This document shows, piece after piece, positions 1-12,289 of a stretch of DNA of 64,000 nt (the stretch's first letter is position 1; the number at the start of each line of letters is the position of its first letter). The notes under the pieces were generated by a model. That model was not told the origin of the DNA. It ran no database searches and saw only the letters and a list, made by a program, of their open reading frames with translations. Both the position numbers and the translations under genes were made by a program. Origin of the DNA: Rostratula benghalensis (Eukaryota; Chordata; Aves; Charadriiformes; Rostratulidae); assembly GCA_013399305.1 (NCBI GenBank), contig VXAI01000162.1, positions 500,113-564,112 on the forward strand, in the 5' to 3' direction.

Positions 1-152
1 AGTTGCCCAGGGAGATATTCAAGGTGAGGATCGACAAGGCCTTGACTAACCTGGTGTAGTCAGGGGTGTCCCTGCTGACTGCAGGGAGGTTGGACTAGAT
101 GACCCTAGACATCCCTTCTATGGGGCCTGGACCATTGAATGATTCTATGGTT
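1..152 (+). mobile_element. CR1 LINE 3' end (truncated by window edge)
   Basis: The sequence reads like the last part of a CR1 retrotransposon: 'agttgcccagggagat' at the left edge, then 'gtccctgctgactgcaggg', 'aggttggactagatgaccct' and a degenerate 'gattctatgg' tail. In intact CR1 this part is the end of ORF2 and the short 3' untranslated region recognised by the element's own reverse transcriptase. Only the 3' end lies in the window, so the insertion length is unknown. The 'caaccc' block is diverged and no functional frame remains. Confidence 0.85.
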
Positions 153-491
153 ATGTGTATACACAAAGACTTTTTTCATTTTGTAAAATGGGAGAATGAA
201 TGCCTTCTGATCTCACGTGGTACTGGGAGTTTAGGGGTAATTCTGTGTTTTAAATTTGATTTGAGAATCATGGATTCCAGCTAAACAAACGAAATTACTG
301 TGAGTGGCCCACATCAACGAGGACCTTAAATTGCTGTCACCAGGCCTCTACTAATGACTTATGAAGTTATATACGTGTATATGAAAAGTGTATCTCTATA
401 AATAACAGGATGTACACAGGTGACGCAAAGTAGTTTAAAAAAATCCAGAATCATATTCTGACCTCTCACTAGTTTTACAATGTAGAATTGC

Positions 492-495
<4 letters not shown>

Positions 496-523
<28 letters not shown>
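496..523. repeat. (TA)14 microsatellite
   Basis: An uninterrupted TA dinucleotide run of 28 bases followed by an A run. It is self-complementary and can form a hairpin or cruciform. Likely polymorphic. Confidence 0.95.
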
Positions 524-528
<5 letters not shown>

Positions 529-1332
529 AATCAGCTGGTTTTTTTGTGACCACCAGTAAGTTATAGTATTCGTATATGCTGTTGAAAAACAGCAGTTAGT
601 GTAAGATACTGTTGGATGCTTTATTCATCAGGAACAGCCATTATCAAAGCTGCACTACATAATTTTACAAAGATAAACTAAATATGCTGTTGCTTAATTT
701 CCTATTAGCTAAATACAGGATGTATGAGTTACTGATTGTTTAAAGGAATGAGAGACGCTGGACAAGCTTGTGCAGTCTTGCTTCATTTCATGCACAGATA
801 ATAAAACACAGAGTTCTTAAAAGTTGCTAGCTAGTTAGATGGGGAGATACCCACAAGTACAAATTACTGTTCTATTTGTTTGCTGTGAATGCCCCCTTCT
901 CTATTCCTTTCAGGACTTCTCAAGAGTAAGGGAAAAAATTAAAAATAATTCCTAAATTTTACTTGTTAGATGTTTCTTTTAATTTTCCATTGGCAAATTT
1001 ATACTAAAATCCTTCTTTAAGGCTTTTTTTTAATTTTTTGCTGTTGTTGTCCTAAAATTTTTGAGATTGGCAGAAAAGTATTATTCCAACAGAAGAAAAA
1101 AATCAAAGTGCTTATTTAAAGAATGTCAATACAAATTTTTTTTTGCCTTTTTTTTAATAGAAGCTCGTGATTTCTTTTTACTTAATGTATCTATAAAAAG
1201 CCGGTACTTATTCATCATTGCCTAGTTCTGAACATACAACACGGGATGCAAGTTGCAGTACTGCATACTGCCCAGTTTCATTGTTGTTAAGTTAGTTTAC
1301 TTGAACTTCCTAAATTTCTTTTTGTCCTTTTC

Positions 1333-1356
1333 TTTTTTTTTTTTTTTTTTTTTTTT
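1333..1356. repeat. Poly(T) run, 24 bases
   Basis: An uninterrupted T run. It could be the A tail of a minus-strand retroposed sequence, but I recognise no element beside it, so it is listed only as a homopolymer. Confidence 0.9.
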
Positions 1357-4300
1357 GTAAATTACAAACTCATAATATTCTCCCATCTATCAGGACTCTG
1401 AAATATAAATTAATTTTGCTTTGTCTATACCACATTTATATGTACATTACTAGTCTGCAGCTAATATATTCTACAACAAAGGTTCACATTCATGCACACA
1501 CCAGCAGTAGTTTGAAGCATTACACTAGTAAATGAAAATCTTCATAAAACAGGAAAGGCGTGATTCTTTAATATGCATGCAGTTTATTTGAGAATGTCTC
1601 TGGAAAATCCCTTCTGTAGGTCCAGGTCATTGCCTGTGCTTCATTTCCTTCAGCCTTAAAAAATCAAATAATAGATGCCACCATGCTATACTCTGCTGCA
1701 AGTTTAAAAGCCCAGATTCTCATCCGCTGCTCTATCACTATATGAAAATTGTATTCAATGCCCAAATATCTATCTATCCAGAGGCTGTAAAAGGTTTCAT
1801 TTTAAGTCAATGAGATGTGACTTGTATGAAACATAGCCAAACTGAAACTCCCTGTCCTGTAGACAACAGCCAGCAGCAATCAGATCCGGTGGTAAGAGTG
1901 GTCTTCTGGTTGTGATTGACGTGCCTCTCACCACTTCCTTTAAAGTTTCCAGGTTATAAAATTACTTGGTTTTGAGGGTTCAGTTACGAAATTAAAGCAA
2001 CAGTATTCTTTTGTGTTTACTTATTTTAGTTGGAGAGGCTAACTAAGATAGTTCGCCAACCAGCTGAGGCTAAAACTGCTGTTAACATCTTCAGGATTAA
2101 GAGGGTCAAGCAGTTTAGGTATACATAAATATATTTAAGGATCAAAATATAAAATTTTTAACCAATCTAAGGATCGCTGTGGAACCAATGGAGAGCTTAA
2201 CAAGAACAACTAAGTATACTTAGCTCTAATTTATTAAGGACAATAGAGAATAACCAATTAGTGTTTTTTCAACTAATCCTAATTACAATAACTAGGGGTA
2301 ATGGCATGGAGGAAAGAGATAAAGGTCTCTAAGGACAGAGAGAGGAATATATCCAAATCTTATAGGCAAGAAAACATGTTAGAAACTAAGAGCAGTAAAG
2401 TAAAGTAGTAAAGAAGCTGAATCTCTAATTCTTAATGAATAGGAACTTTTCAACTGTGAAAAACTGATGGAAAACAATGCGAAATTGGAAATGAGGTGAT
2501 GTATTCCATTACAGTCAGTAAATATAACAGCTAGAGGTTTCCACAGAGCCATTAACTCATCAAATGAATAAACTATTCATCAAAGTGCACAGTAGTCCAG
2601 TCGACAGTTGCAAACACTTCAGATCTACAGCACTTGTAGACTGCTATTGCTATGGAAACCTTAATTTGTATTCTCCACTTATTTTTATTTTAGGTTTGAA
2701 ATGTAAATAGCCTACAGTATCATTTTCTATTGCACAATTAAGTTAAAGGGAAAACAAAAAACTATAGCAAACTATGCAACTGTTAAGATTCCATACACTT
2801 TTCTTTGGCATCGGCCCACAAAATACTAGATATGTCTTCTTTATGGGTTCTCCCCTTTGAAGTACATACATTTAAAAGAGAAAAAGGTAAGATTTAGAAA
2901 AAATAGAAAAATAGGAGGTATTTCTCTAAATATAGAGGAATTATGCACACAGAAGAAATTGCCAGTCAGATTAGTAACAAAGGCTAGGAAAAAAAAAAAA
3001 GTTTAAAAGTCATTCCACCTAAAAAGTAGAAAAATGGGCATCGTGGGTTTATAGAATCAGTGTAGAATGCAAATTTCTCAGTTTAGACTACCAGATTTCC
3101 CCATATTTTGTTTAGGAGCATTTTCAAGGGTTTTTTTCATACTTTAAATGTGATTTCAGCTAAATTACATGTAATACACAGTAGCTCCACCAATATCTTG
3201 CAGACTGAAATGCTCATACGAGATAGGTGTTTTCACTATAAAGATCCTGCAAGAAATAACCTTGCTGTGTAGGTGGATAGGCTGCAGACTTAGAGACTGA
3301 TGTTCCCAGGAATTTTTTTTTTGTGTGTGTGTGTGTAGTGCAGTTGCCTGCATATGCAATGGAAGTTCAGTGCTTCCAAGTGTGGATTTACTGGTCACGT
3401 AGAGAGGCACCTGTCTACTGCATACGCAGTACCATACTTTGAACTAACGCCTTCTGCAACTCCCAGATTTATCGCACATGATTTTATAAAGCATTCAGCA
3501 CTATTTCCACTTGGCAATTCTCACAGGAGGCATTTCATCTTTAGCCTGTGCCAATCACTCTGTGGTGCAAATACAAACCAATAACTATCAAATTATGTCA
3601 CTGGGACAAACCCCAGCATATCTTCGTGCTTCCTATGTCTTTAATTAGGGCACATCCCTAATGCCCACTAAATTCCAAGCATAATTTAAGATGGTAAATC
3701 TACAGTTTGCTACAGTACAGTATCTTGCCACTTACGGACAGCTTGAGTCAAAAGTAAAAGCAAGAAAAAAACCCCTGTGTATCTCTGGTCCATGTTCCCA
3801 GCACTTTTGAGTTTGGCCTGAGGACAGACAAAGCTTGCTTTGAAGTCTCTAGCTTGGTCAATGATACCTTTTGATTCACAGTGAAACAGTTTTATTATTT
3901 CCATGTTAACTAACCATTAATAAATTAAGGACAAGTAAATCCACCACCATAATAGAGTACTTAAATAAAATCATGGAATCAAATCTGGAAGTTTTACATA
4001 AATCTTTCAGTTTTCTTACACTTCTAATAAAAGACTTGTCTGTTCACTTAAATCAGAGATACTACAACTGTGAAATAGACTTTATGTGACATTTTATTTT
4101 CCAACCAAAACAAGGGAATCTAAAACTTGTGAAAGAGAAATTAAAATATTTTCCAGATCCTTGACATATTTGCTTTCTCTATTCTCATTGAAATTCACAG
4201 ACTGGTAAGAATTCAGTTCCATCTAACTGCCTGATACTTCTTCTAATCATTTCACAAGTTTCTTTAACCTGGAATATCATAAACAGGAAATGCCTTGCCA

Positions 4301-5299
4301 CTCTCAACTAAATGTGTTATCGTATCTGGAGGCAGTGATGTTAGCAGATAATACATCAGAGAAGACGGCAGTTGGTGTTCAGAGCAAACCACAGGTCAAT
4401 GTGGCATACTGTTAGTAACCATAATAAATCATTAAGAGGAACTACCTACGACACTTCCAGGATGTATGTTAGCCCGACATGGAATTTTTATATTACAATA
4501 CATAAATATCTTCTTAATTACATGCAAAGTGACAAAATCAGGTGCAATAATCCATAGCTGTTTGGGTTTTAGCTAGAAATTACTGAAGGAACAGAAAAGA
4601 AAAGTCCTTCTGTTATGTGCTGGTTTAACCTTTCAGGCTGAAATTGCCTTGACTTAGGCAATTAATTTTAAATATTAAAATGAGTTCTTGACCTATGTGT
4701 AAAATGTACAGTCTATCTCTTAATTTCTGCGTGAAAACTAATTAAATGCAAAGTGATAAGTAAATTGCCAGCAATTCATATTAAAACTGTGTATATTTTT
4801 TTCCAAAGCTGCCATCCATTTCTGTAGGAATTAGAAGGGTTTTTTTCACAAGGAAAAAACATTGCTAGGTCTAATATTGTAAAATAAATCTTTGTTTAAG
4901 CAATAGCAAACACTTATTAAGTTCCTAGACTCTAAACAGCTCAACTTCTATCATTAACACAGTGCAAAAAAACCACTCTTAACCTAAACAAAAGGGATTT
5001 CCAGTTATATATCCTTATGCTGTGTTTTTAACAATTGGTCTGTGTGTTCCCATGTGTACTCTAATCCAGTCTGGGTGGACTACCTTTGCTCTCTGAGGGA
5101 TAACCTGAACCTACTTGATTCAAGGGGCCCTACAATTCTCTAACCACTTTGATAGATTTTGGCATGAGCTAAATATTGACTAAATATTTTTGATAACCAA
5201 TTTTAATGGATAGAGAAGTTTCATCACTTTGAATTAGTTACAAAAACCTTTTCCATGCTGCTTAAATAGTAGTTAATTAGTAGAGACATTTGTATTTCA

Positions 5300-5455
5300 G
5301 TTGTATTCTGAGGTTCAGCCTCTGCTCACAGGACAAGTATTTTACTCCCAACCATCTTGGTGGCCATCCTCTACATTTTCCCCAGTCTGATGATGCCTTT
5401 CTTGCTCTGGGTGAGGAACTGTACGCAGTAGCCTGTATGTGGCCTGAAAAATGGA
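5300..5455 (-). mobile_element. Old, diverged CR1 LINE fragment
   Basis: On the minus strand this resembles the CR1 region just downstream of the reverse transcriptase core. The plus strand reads 'ggttcagcctctgctcacag', 'accatcttggtggccatcct', 'ttccccag', a 'cctttcttgctctgggtgag' block and 'actgtacgcagta...gtggcctg'. These match, in order, the usual reverse-complement CR1 blocks (cagcctctcctca / atcatcttggtggccctcc / gctccag / actgaacacagtactccaggtgtggcct). It is clearly older than the other copies in the window. The right end is uncertain and could run to about 5.6 kb. Confidence 0.6.
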
Positions 5456-7960
5456 AGACAAACTGGAATATTCAGTCTCCTGGCTACAGTAACTCTGGTA
5501 TGCTGTTAGCATTCAGTGCTGTCAGGGCAGCAGGGCACTGCTCCTGTCTGTTTAGACACATCACTTCTACATGTCTGTGATTTTCCAGGAGACCAAAGGA
5601 AGGAAAGTCGTTCTGTCAAAGAACCACCCTCTAGTTGGTCAGATATCTATTTTCACCTTTTAGAAGATGGGTGCAACAGTGACCTCTTCCATTCCTCTGG
5701 CACCTTCTCTGATCTCCACAACCTTTCAATTGCCATTAAGTAAATGCACCCCAGATGTTGCAAAGCAACAAAACTGCCATGAAAGAACATCTGGCTGGCA
5801 GATGGGTGCCTCTATCTCCTACAAGAGGGAATCTCCGACCTTTGTCACCCAAAGAATACTGTGAAAATCCTAGTCAGCATGTTGAAATTTTAAAGTAATT
5901 ATTTTTTATTTTTTTTTTAGACTTGAGGTATGGCTTATATCTGTTTCTTTTGAAACTGAATTACAAAAACCACATTCACCATGAGAAAATTAGTTGGAAC
6001 AAAACTGAGGGTTTTTCACAAATTCAAATCTGTGTGTACAAGTCTCTTCTACCACTTGAGTAAAATAGTTAGCAACTACTTCCGAGAAATGTCTATTATC
6101 ATTTTGGTTTAAAAGTTTTAACTAATTCTCACTTCAATGATTTCACGGTAAAAAAGGAAAAATCCTAATTCCCTGCTGTTTGCCAATGCCTATGTGCTGT
6201 GACTATCGTTTCTCCATGTGTTTCATTTTTAAGTCATACTGAGTCCACAATGACTAGCTATTCAGACTTCTGTCATATTATTGTTACCTATAGCTTTTAC
6301 TAAAAAACCTGTCAGGCTCATAAATTCAATGTTCCATGAATTTTTACTTTATATTCTCCACAACTGGTATTGAATAGCTTGACATCAATGGCCTGTAGAA
6401 TCAGCTTGAATTCTCTTTTGGAGAACATTGCATCAATCAAATACGAACACTTTATCTGCTCAGGTTGTCCTAGTAAGATCTATGAGACTATTCATATTAT
6501 TAAAGGAACTTATCCACATATCCTGATATTAAATGAAAAACATCTCTTTGATCATATGCATTGTACTCAGTCACATTCTACAAATGCATAATCTAATATA
6601 AAAGGTACCTATTAATTACTTGGTTTTATTTTATTTTTTCCCCTCTTTTTCCCTCAATTTTTTACAGCTATCCATGACTACAAAATCTTCTCTAAATGCC
6701 ATTCTGATTTCCCCACTCAATGAATATATATTCTGTCTCACTATCTAAACCTTTCTAAACATTTTTTATTTAAATTTTAAGGTTCTCAAACTATGAATTT
6801 TCTTCACTTTGTGCATACATAGGGCCTCAAAAACGACTGCCTCAGAAATGGCCATTTTTTTTCCTCTGGTCAAACTAATCTTTCTGAAAGTGAATTCATC
6901 CCACAGATAATGACAGGATGTATTTTGTCTTCAGTTTTTACTTTTATTGCTCTCTCTCAAAAATAGCATAATACAAATATGTTTAAATTGGAAGCAAAGA
7001 GAATGTTCCCAAGAGAAACAAATCTTCTGGGCTCCATAAGGAAGGAATTGCACTGGGAAATACAAGAAGAAAAATAAGGGGAAAACCACCTCCACAACAG
7101 ACAAACAAACAGAAAAAAAAACAACCAAACAAAAATTTTAGAATGTTGAAGATACAACGCATATTACATTTATTCTTGGTGACAGTGTCTCAAAAATATT
7201 AAAATCATATATAACCAAAAAGTAGACAGACTAAAAAATATTCTGAAATAAAGAAACACTGATAGTTATGATTTTTTTTTACTTTTTAGCCTTCTCGAAA
7301 CACCTAGAGACATATCATCTGGAATACCTTGTAGTCAATATATAGTGAGTTCAATTATTTTTCAAAATGAATATTCTTCCCATTATTCCTATAATACATA
7401 ACTAGAATTTATATGGTCTAGTTTCTTATTATTTTTCTTCATTTCAGATTCTATTTAATACTTGACCATCAGATTGAGAATATGGTTCTAAGACTTATTC
7501 CATTCCTATAGATAGCATCTCCTGCAAATAAGAGAAAGTTTCAGAAAGGAAATGTGTATTGGGTTAAATGTTACATAAAAAATTATATGTCCCGTTAAAT
7601 GGTTTATCAGCTAAATAGGTAAATTTTATCAACTAAGAAATGGACTTCCAATTTTAAAACTTTCCCATTCACCTTCATAACTGTCACAGCTAATGCTAAT
7701 TATTTGTTACACATACAAGTTTATCTGGATATTTGTATGGACTCTAAAATGATTGTGCATAATATGCTTCTTAGGCAATTTCCTGCAAATCTTTCTTACT
7801 TTTTGTATCTCATTATTTTACTATTCTGAACCCAAACATTTGGCCAAGATATGCATTTTGCTTAATTTTCTTCAGATTTGAAGTACAAATTTGAAAAGGA
7901 TAATTGCAATTCTTCCAGAACCCTATGGAATAAGTGCAAGCCTTGCCTTCAGTGATTTCG

Positions 7961-7989
7961 GTCTTTTGTGACTCACAGAGACAAAAGAC
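7961..7989. repeat. Perfect 9-bp inverted repeat (hairpin)
   Basis: Arms gtcttttgt (7961-7969) and acaaaagac (7981-7989) are exact reverse complements around an 11-base spacer. The stem is AT-rich and stands alone. It is too short for a microRNA precursor. Confidence 0.7.
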
Positions 7990-9430
7990 TCACACAATGG
8001 CTATAGCTAGTGACTGATCGAAGTCCCAAACACTGTGTTCTCGCAAAGGCGTAAATATGTTCTGTGTTTGTACTTGCTCTAAAGGATAATAAGTACAATA
8101 GGACTACTCATGTAGGTTAATGCAAGCATTTGCAGCATTTCTTAGTGCTCTCTCATCACGTTAACCCTAACAGCATAGTCCTTTCTTTTACAGGACTACT
8201 TTTCCTGTTCATTTTTATAACATTCACATTGAAAGTATGGAGCATTTGGATTTATTTGCAAACAATTTAGCAAAACTAAATTCTGTTGAACTATGTCAGT
8301 GGTCTTTGGATTACATCTTTTGTTCTCAGTCCCAGCGAAATCTGGTATCATACACAGAACATTGCTTTCCTTAAATAATCCTGTCCAATCTATAAAAACA
8401 AGATACAATGTTGGGAAAAAAGTACTTTTTTTAATTGAAGGGGTTTTGTTCCTTACTCTATAAGATGGGCTTAAACAAATAAATAGAAAGAAGAACTTGT
8501 GCTGAAGAGCCTTTTCAATTTGCTGCAGTTTAGCTAAAGTGGCAGATGGCAGCTATCTCTGTTCTTCTCCCAGTCCTCCTCTCTGTATGGCTTCTCTCTG
8601 CTGTTCAAAGGAACTCCACACTCTATACAAATTATTTCAGAAAAAGGAATATTAAGGTGCTAGCTGAAAGAAGTGCTTTCATGAAAAGCAGGAAGCTGCT
8701 TTGGGGAGTGAAAACAAGCTCTTTGTTGATGGAACAGGACAGGGCAGGGGGCAGAGCAGTGCAGATTTAAGTGGCAACAGAATGCACCAGAATTTTAGTA
8801 TCATCCTAAAGCACTTACTAGTATTTCTGACTAAGCCTGAACAACAATAATATTGAAATAAAAAACGACGCAAATATTCCTGTCTTTTTCTACATTAAGA
8901 GCAATTGCTTATCTCACAGGATGTTTTGATGAAAAGAAAATTCAGCTTGTTCATTTCTCAGGACCATTTGTGTAATTTTTTTGTGTGTGAATGTTCATTT
9001 GATTAAAAAAAAACCCAAAAAAAAGTTCCATGCACTTTGTAGTTCTCTTTAATTAGCATCGTAAATCTAAATTCATGGCATTTCTTTCAAAACAAGTGTA
9101 AAATTTAGATACTAATGTAGTGGCTTAAAATACTAACTCAAAATTTCTTTGAGTAAAACCATGTATTTATAAAAGTATAATTTATTTCAAGTATTACAGA
9201 ACTTTTAACATAGCTTGCTACACTTATTTTCAATAGGCAGTTTCTACCTTATTATTTCTAATTATTTTTGTCCCCTACAAAATAACTAAAGATTGTAGTT
9301 CCTACTGTTGCTTCGCTTACTAACAGTTTGCTTCTGGCATACTTAAGGTTTTGAACATCATCCATATTCCACTATTCTGGCTGCTGTATATGTGCAATAA
9401 TAAGGCATCCTGAACTACCACGCTAAGCTA

Positions 9431-9496
9431 AGCTAAGAGGGGAATGGAAAAAAGCTAAGAGGGGAATGGAAAAAAGCTAAGAGGGGAATAGGAAAA
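9431..9496. repeat. 22-bp minisatellite, about 3 copies
   Basis: Copies start at 9431, 9453 and 9475 with the core agctaagaggggaatgg. The first two are identical. The third differs at its right end (ggaatagg). A shorter 'gctaa' series leads into the array from 9421. The near-identity suggests a recent tandem duplication. Confidence 0.92.
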
Positions 9497-9945
9497 GCAT
9501 ATTTTAAAGTTATAAAATAACATGGCTAAATACTAATCACACAAAACCAATTTGTGAAGGATTATGATTTTGAATTATTTTTAAAATTTTCATTTTGAAC
9601 TGAAAATGCTTTTAAGGGGATGTTTTCATTCTTCGTTCACTTTCTTTTTTCCATTAGAAAGTTATGAGGCAAGTTTAATAACAATGAAACCAGAGAACAA
9701 AAACTCTTACTCTTTGCCTTTTCCCCTCACTGAAAAATAAAAAGATAGAAATGTGCAATGCTCAAAAAACCCTGAAATACAGGAAAAGGATGAAAAGTAG
9801 AATGTAGAAGAGAGATGTGACATGAATATTTTCAAACTATTTTCCAGGAGATAGAAAAGGGAGGCAAAAGTATGGAAAGGACATTTAAAATCTTCAGTTT
9901 GTCTATAATTTTTTCCCACAAATATAGACGCTTCTCTAAGATGGG

Positions 9946-9976
<31 letters not shown>
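9946..9976. repeat. A-rich homopolymer tract (A19 G A11)
   Basis: Two A runs separated by one G. No retroposed gene body is recognised upstream. Confidence 0.9.
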
Positions 9977-10334
9977 CAAAACATGAAACACAAGGAATCA
10001 ATAGATAGGCAAAAAATGCTGGATTCTATTTTTTCAGTAACCTATGCCACAAAACAATGTATTTACCTCTCCCATTTGTCCTGAATATACAGCAAAAGTT
10101 ATGCCCACAGGCTTTAGAAAAATTTCTATTAACCTTGGGGGGAAACATCCAGTTACTCATATTTCAGCATACGGTTTCACAGCACGGCCTGAGCGGAACA
10201 GCTTTCTCTTTCTCAAAGGAGGAAATTTTGCTGTTCCCTTCTATCAGCATTACCCCACACTCCCACAGCTTACTTAGAACAAATTCTGGTGTTAATTTGA
10301 TCACAAGATAAACTGATTCACCTCATTTAAATGG

Positions 10335-10360
10335 AAAAAAAAAAAAAAAAAAAAAAAAAA
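10335..10360. repeat. Poly(A) run, 26 bases
   Basis: An uninterrupted A run. It may be the tail of an old retroposed copy, but the sequence upstream is not recognisable and no flanking target-site duplication is evident by eye. Confidence 0.9.
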
Positions 10361-11454
10361 GCCCCAAACTTTGCAGAAAATAATAAATAACAGGGGCAGC
10401 AGGGTGGGGGTTGGCCAGGTTAAGGAGTGGGATCTGCTGCAATCACACAAAATGCTAAAGTGGGCACAAGACAGGAATAAATAACACAGCTGATAACAGG
10501 GGCAAGTAGAAGAGAGAACCAAACAAAAGATGAAACAAATGAGTTGTTAGAAAGGGAAAGAGGGTGTTTTTTTCATTTATGTTTTCGTTTTTCTGCTACT
10601 GCTAGCTAGTAATTTGGCAGAAATGTAAAAAGAAATCAATACAAATGAAACTGAGCAGGTGTCATCAACTCATATTTAGCTTTGAAGTCTGTTGCTTCTA
10701 CACTAGACTTAACAATGACTAAGAACACACAGGTGTGAAAAAATGAAGAGCAACTGAGCATGTTGCAAATGGAAAGCTAGCTGGGAAACTGCAATTAAAA
10801 AAAAAAAAAAAAGTGTGTCAAATAATTGTAAAAGTCTTGGCTAGCTTGACAAGACCTACCAGTTGACCTCACCATTAGGAAGCTGTTGGTACTTTTCTAT
10901 GGGAGCATTTGAGAAAAACTGTGTCTTGGTGTCAGGCAAAAGAAACTGATGGGTCTGCTCTCACTGACAGGAACACAAACCTCACTGTAGAGAAATAGTG
11001 ACAGTCTCAAATGACCCCTAAAATAAATTATTTTAACCAACTATTCAACTTATCTATGTTGCCAAATTCATTTGATATATACTCTGTACAGGAAGGGTCA
11101 TGGAGAAGTGTGCCAGTTATGAATCCCATTGCAATCTATGAATGACATAAGGTCACGCACATTTTTTTCAAATCTGTAAAAAAGTTCTTTGCTCCATTTG
11201 ATTTAGTCAGTTCTATCCATGTTATGTGGAAAATGTAAAATTCATCACTATAGTCTCAGGATTATATTATTTACTCCCAGTTGAGAAAAAGATATATGCT
11301 GGGGCCAGTAGTGCTAACAGAAACTGAATTCCTCAAGCTTACAGGATAACATTTTGGGTGTCAGTTATATAGTCTTTCTCTTTCCCAAGCAGTATTGTTT
11401 GCTATTATACATCTATTGCATATTTGCCAAACTTACTTTCAAAAATACCAACTA

Positions 11455-11605
11455 TTTGAGTTTTCACTCCTTCCCTTGAGAGACTGTTCCACAGCCTTAT
11501 ACATTTAGCTGTCAAGAAGTAAAAGACTAATTCTGAGTATTTTCGGTTTCAGTCTGTACTTTTGTACAGTTCTGCCTACATTCATACTCCAGCCTGCATT
11601 AGCTA
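11455..11605 (-). mobile_element. Possible ancient CR1/L3-like LINE remnant
   Basis: The plus strand reads 'gactgttccacagccttata', then 'ctgtcaagaagt' and, further on, 'tctgcctacattcat'. This has the word order of old CR1/L3 elements in reverse orientation ('ttccacagcct..', '..gtcaagaagttttt..'). The match is weak and by eye only. It could be chance similarity or another old amniote repeat. Confidence 0.3.
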
Positions 11606-12275
11606 CATTTTTATCCTGAATTTTTTTTCAGCGTTTTGCTATACTAGCATTGCAAGTCTTAAATAATACATGAGTAACTCACATCAGGGACCAACTGGAA
11701 GCACTAAAGCTAGGAGTGCTGACTGTTTCTAAATATTGTATAATCTTGAGAGAATGAGAGGAAACACATTTTCTTTCAAAGGCTTCTGCAGAGGGAGAAC
11801 TCTTAGTATGTGTCAGATTACATCTCTGACATCCCTCTGGGTGAACCTCAACAGTTTGACTTCCTTCCAGAGCAGTATGTAGCTTGATGTAGATGTTTAC
11901 TTCTTTTTATCAAACAGTGTGCAGGTTTTTTTCAGAAATTTCACCAGAGTGTCTTTTTCAGTGTGTTATATTTATGTTGAGAGTTCTTTGGAAAATTATT
12001 CTAGTTCACTTGGATGAATTACTATTTCATATTTTATTTCTCTCAATCCAAAAATAATGACAATTTTTTTTATAAATATATTCAACATGATCTTTTGTAA
12101 ATCATCCTTTAGACAGATAAAATGCACATAACAAATTTTTTTTTAATCTATTTTTAATAACTTTGTTCATTCATTCTGTGCTTAGCTATTTTGTTTTTTA
12201 CAATTTGACATGACTGTTACTGCCTACTCTTAATCTGGTATTATGTCTTAAAACTTCATTTTTTTAATGGAATTT

Positions 12276-12289
12276 GGGGGGGGGGGGGG
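12276..12289. repeat. Poly(G) run, 14 bases
   Basis: A 14-base G run within very AT-rich sequence. Its exact length is uncertain because such runs are prone to polymerase slippage and base-calling error. Confidence 0.9.

Larger units (their letters stand above)
153..5298. other. Non-coding stretch, AT-rich, simple repeats only
   Basis: I see no recognisable exon or RNA gene here. The stretch holds a (TA)n microsatellite, a 24-base T run, a short GT run near 3320-3336 and several 8-12 base A or T runs. A small perfect inverted repeat (aattgcc / ggcaatt) lies at 4642-4663. Open frames are short and AT-biased and look like chance. Confidence 0.6.
5456..11454. other. Non-coding stretch with homopolymers and a minisatellite
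   Basis: No exon is recognised. The stretch contains A runs at 9946-9976, 10335-10360 and 10797-10812, an A/C-rich patch near 7085-7135, a 22-bp tandem repeat at 9431-9496 and a short hairpin at 7961-7989. A frame at 8546-8770 starts with a hydrophobic stretch that looks like a signal peptide, but nothing after it is recognisable and no other gene signal supports it. Confidence 0.55.

Noticed and set aside
8741..8754. CTCF-like core agggcagggggcag
   Set aside because: It fits the short core but lies in a generally G-rich patch with no other support. Likely chance.
8546..8770. Frame starting with a signal-peptide-like hydrophobic stretch
   Set aside because: Only 74 codons, no motif after the hydrophobic start, no splice or promoter context. 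Hydrophobic starts are common in chance T-rich frames.
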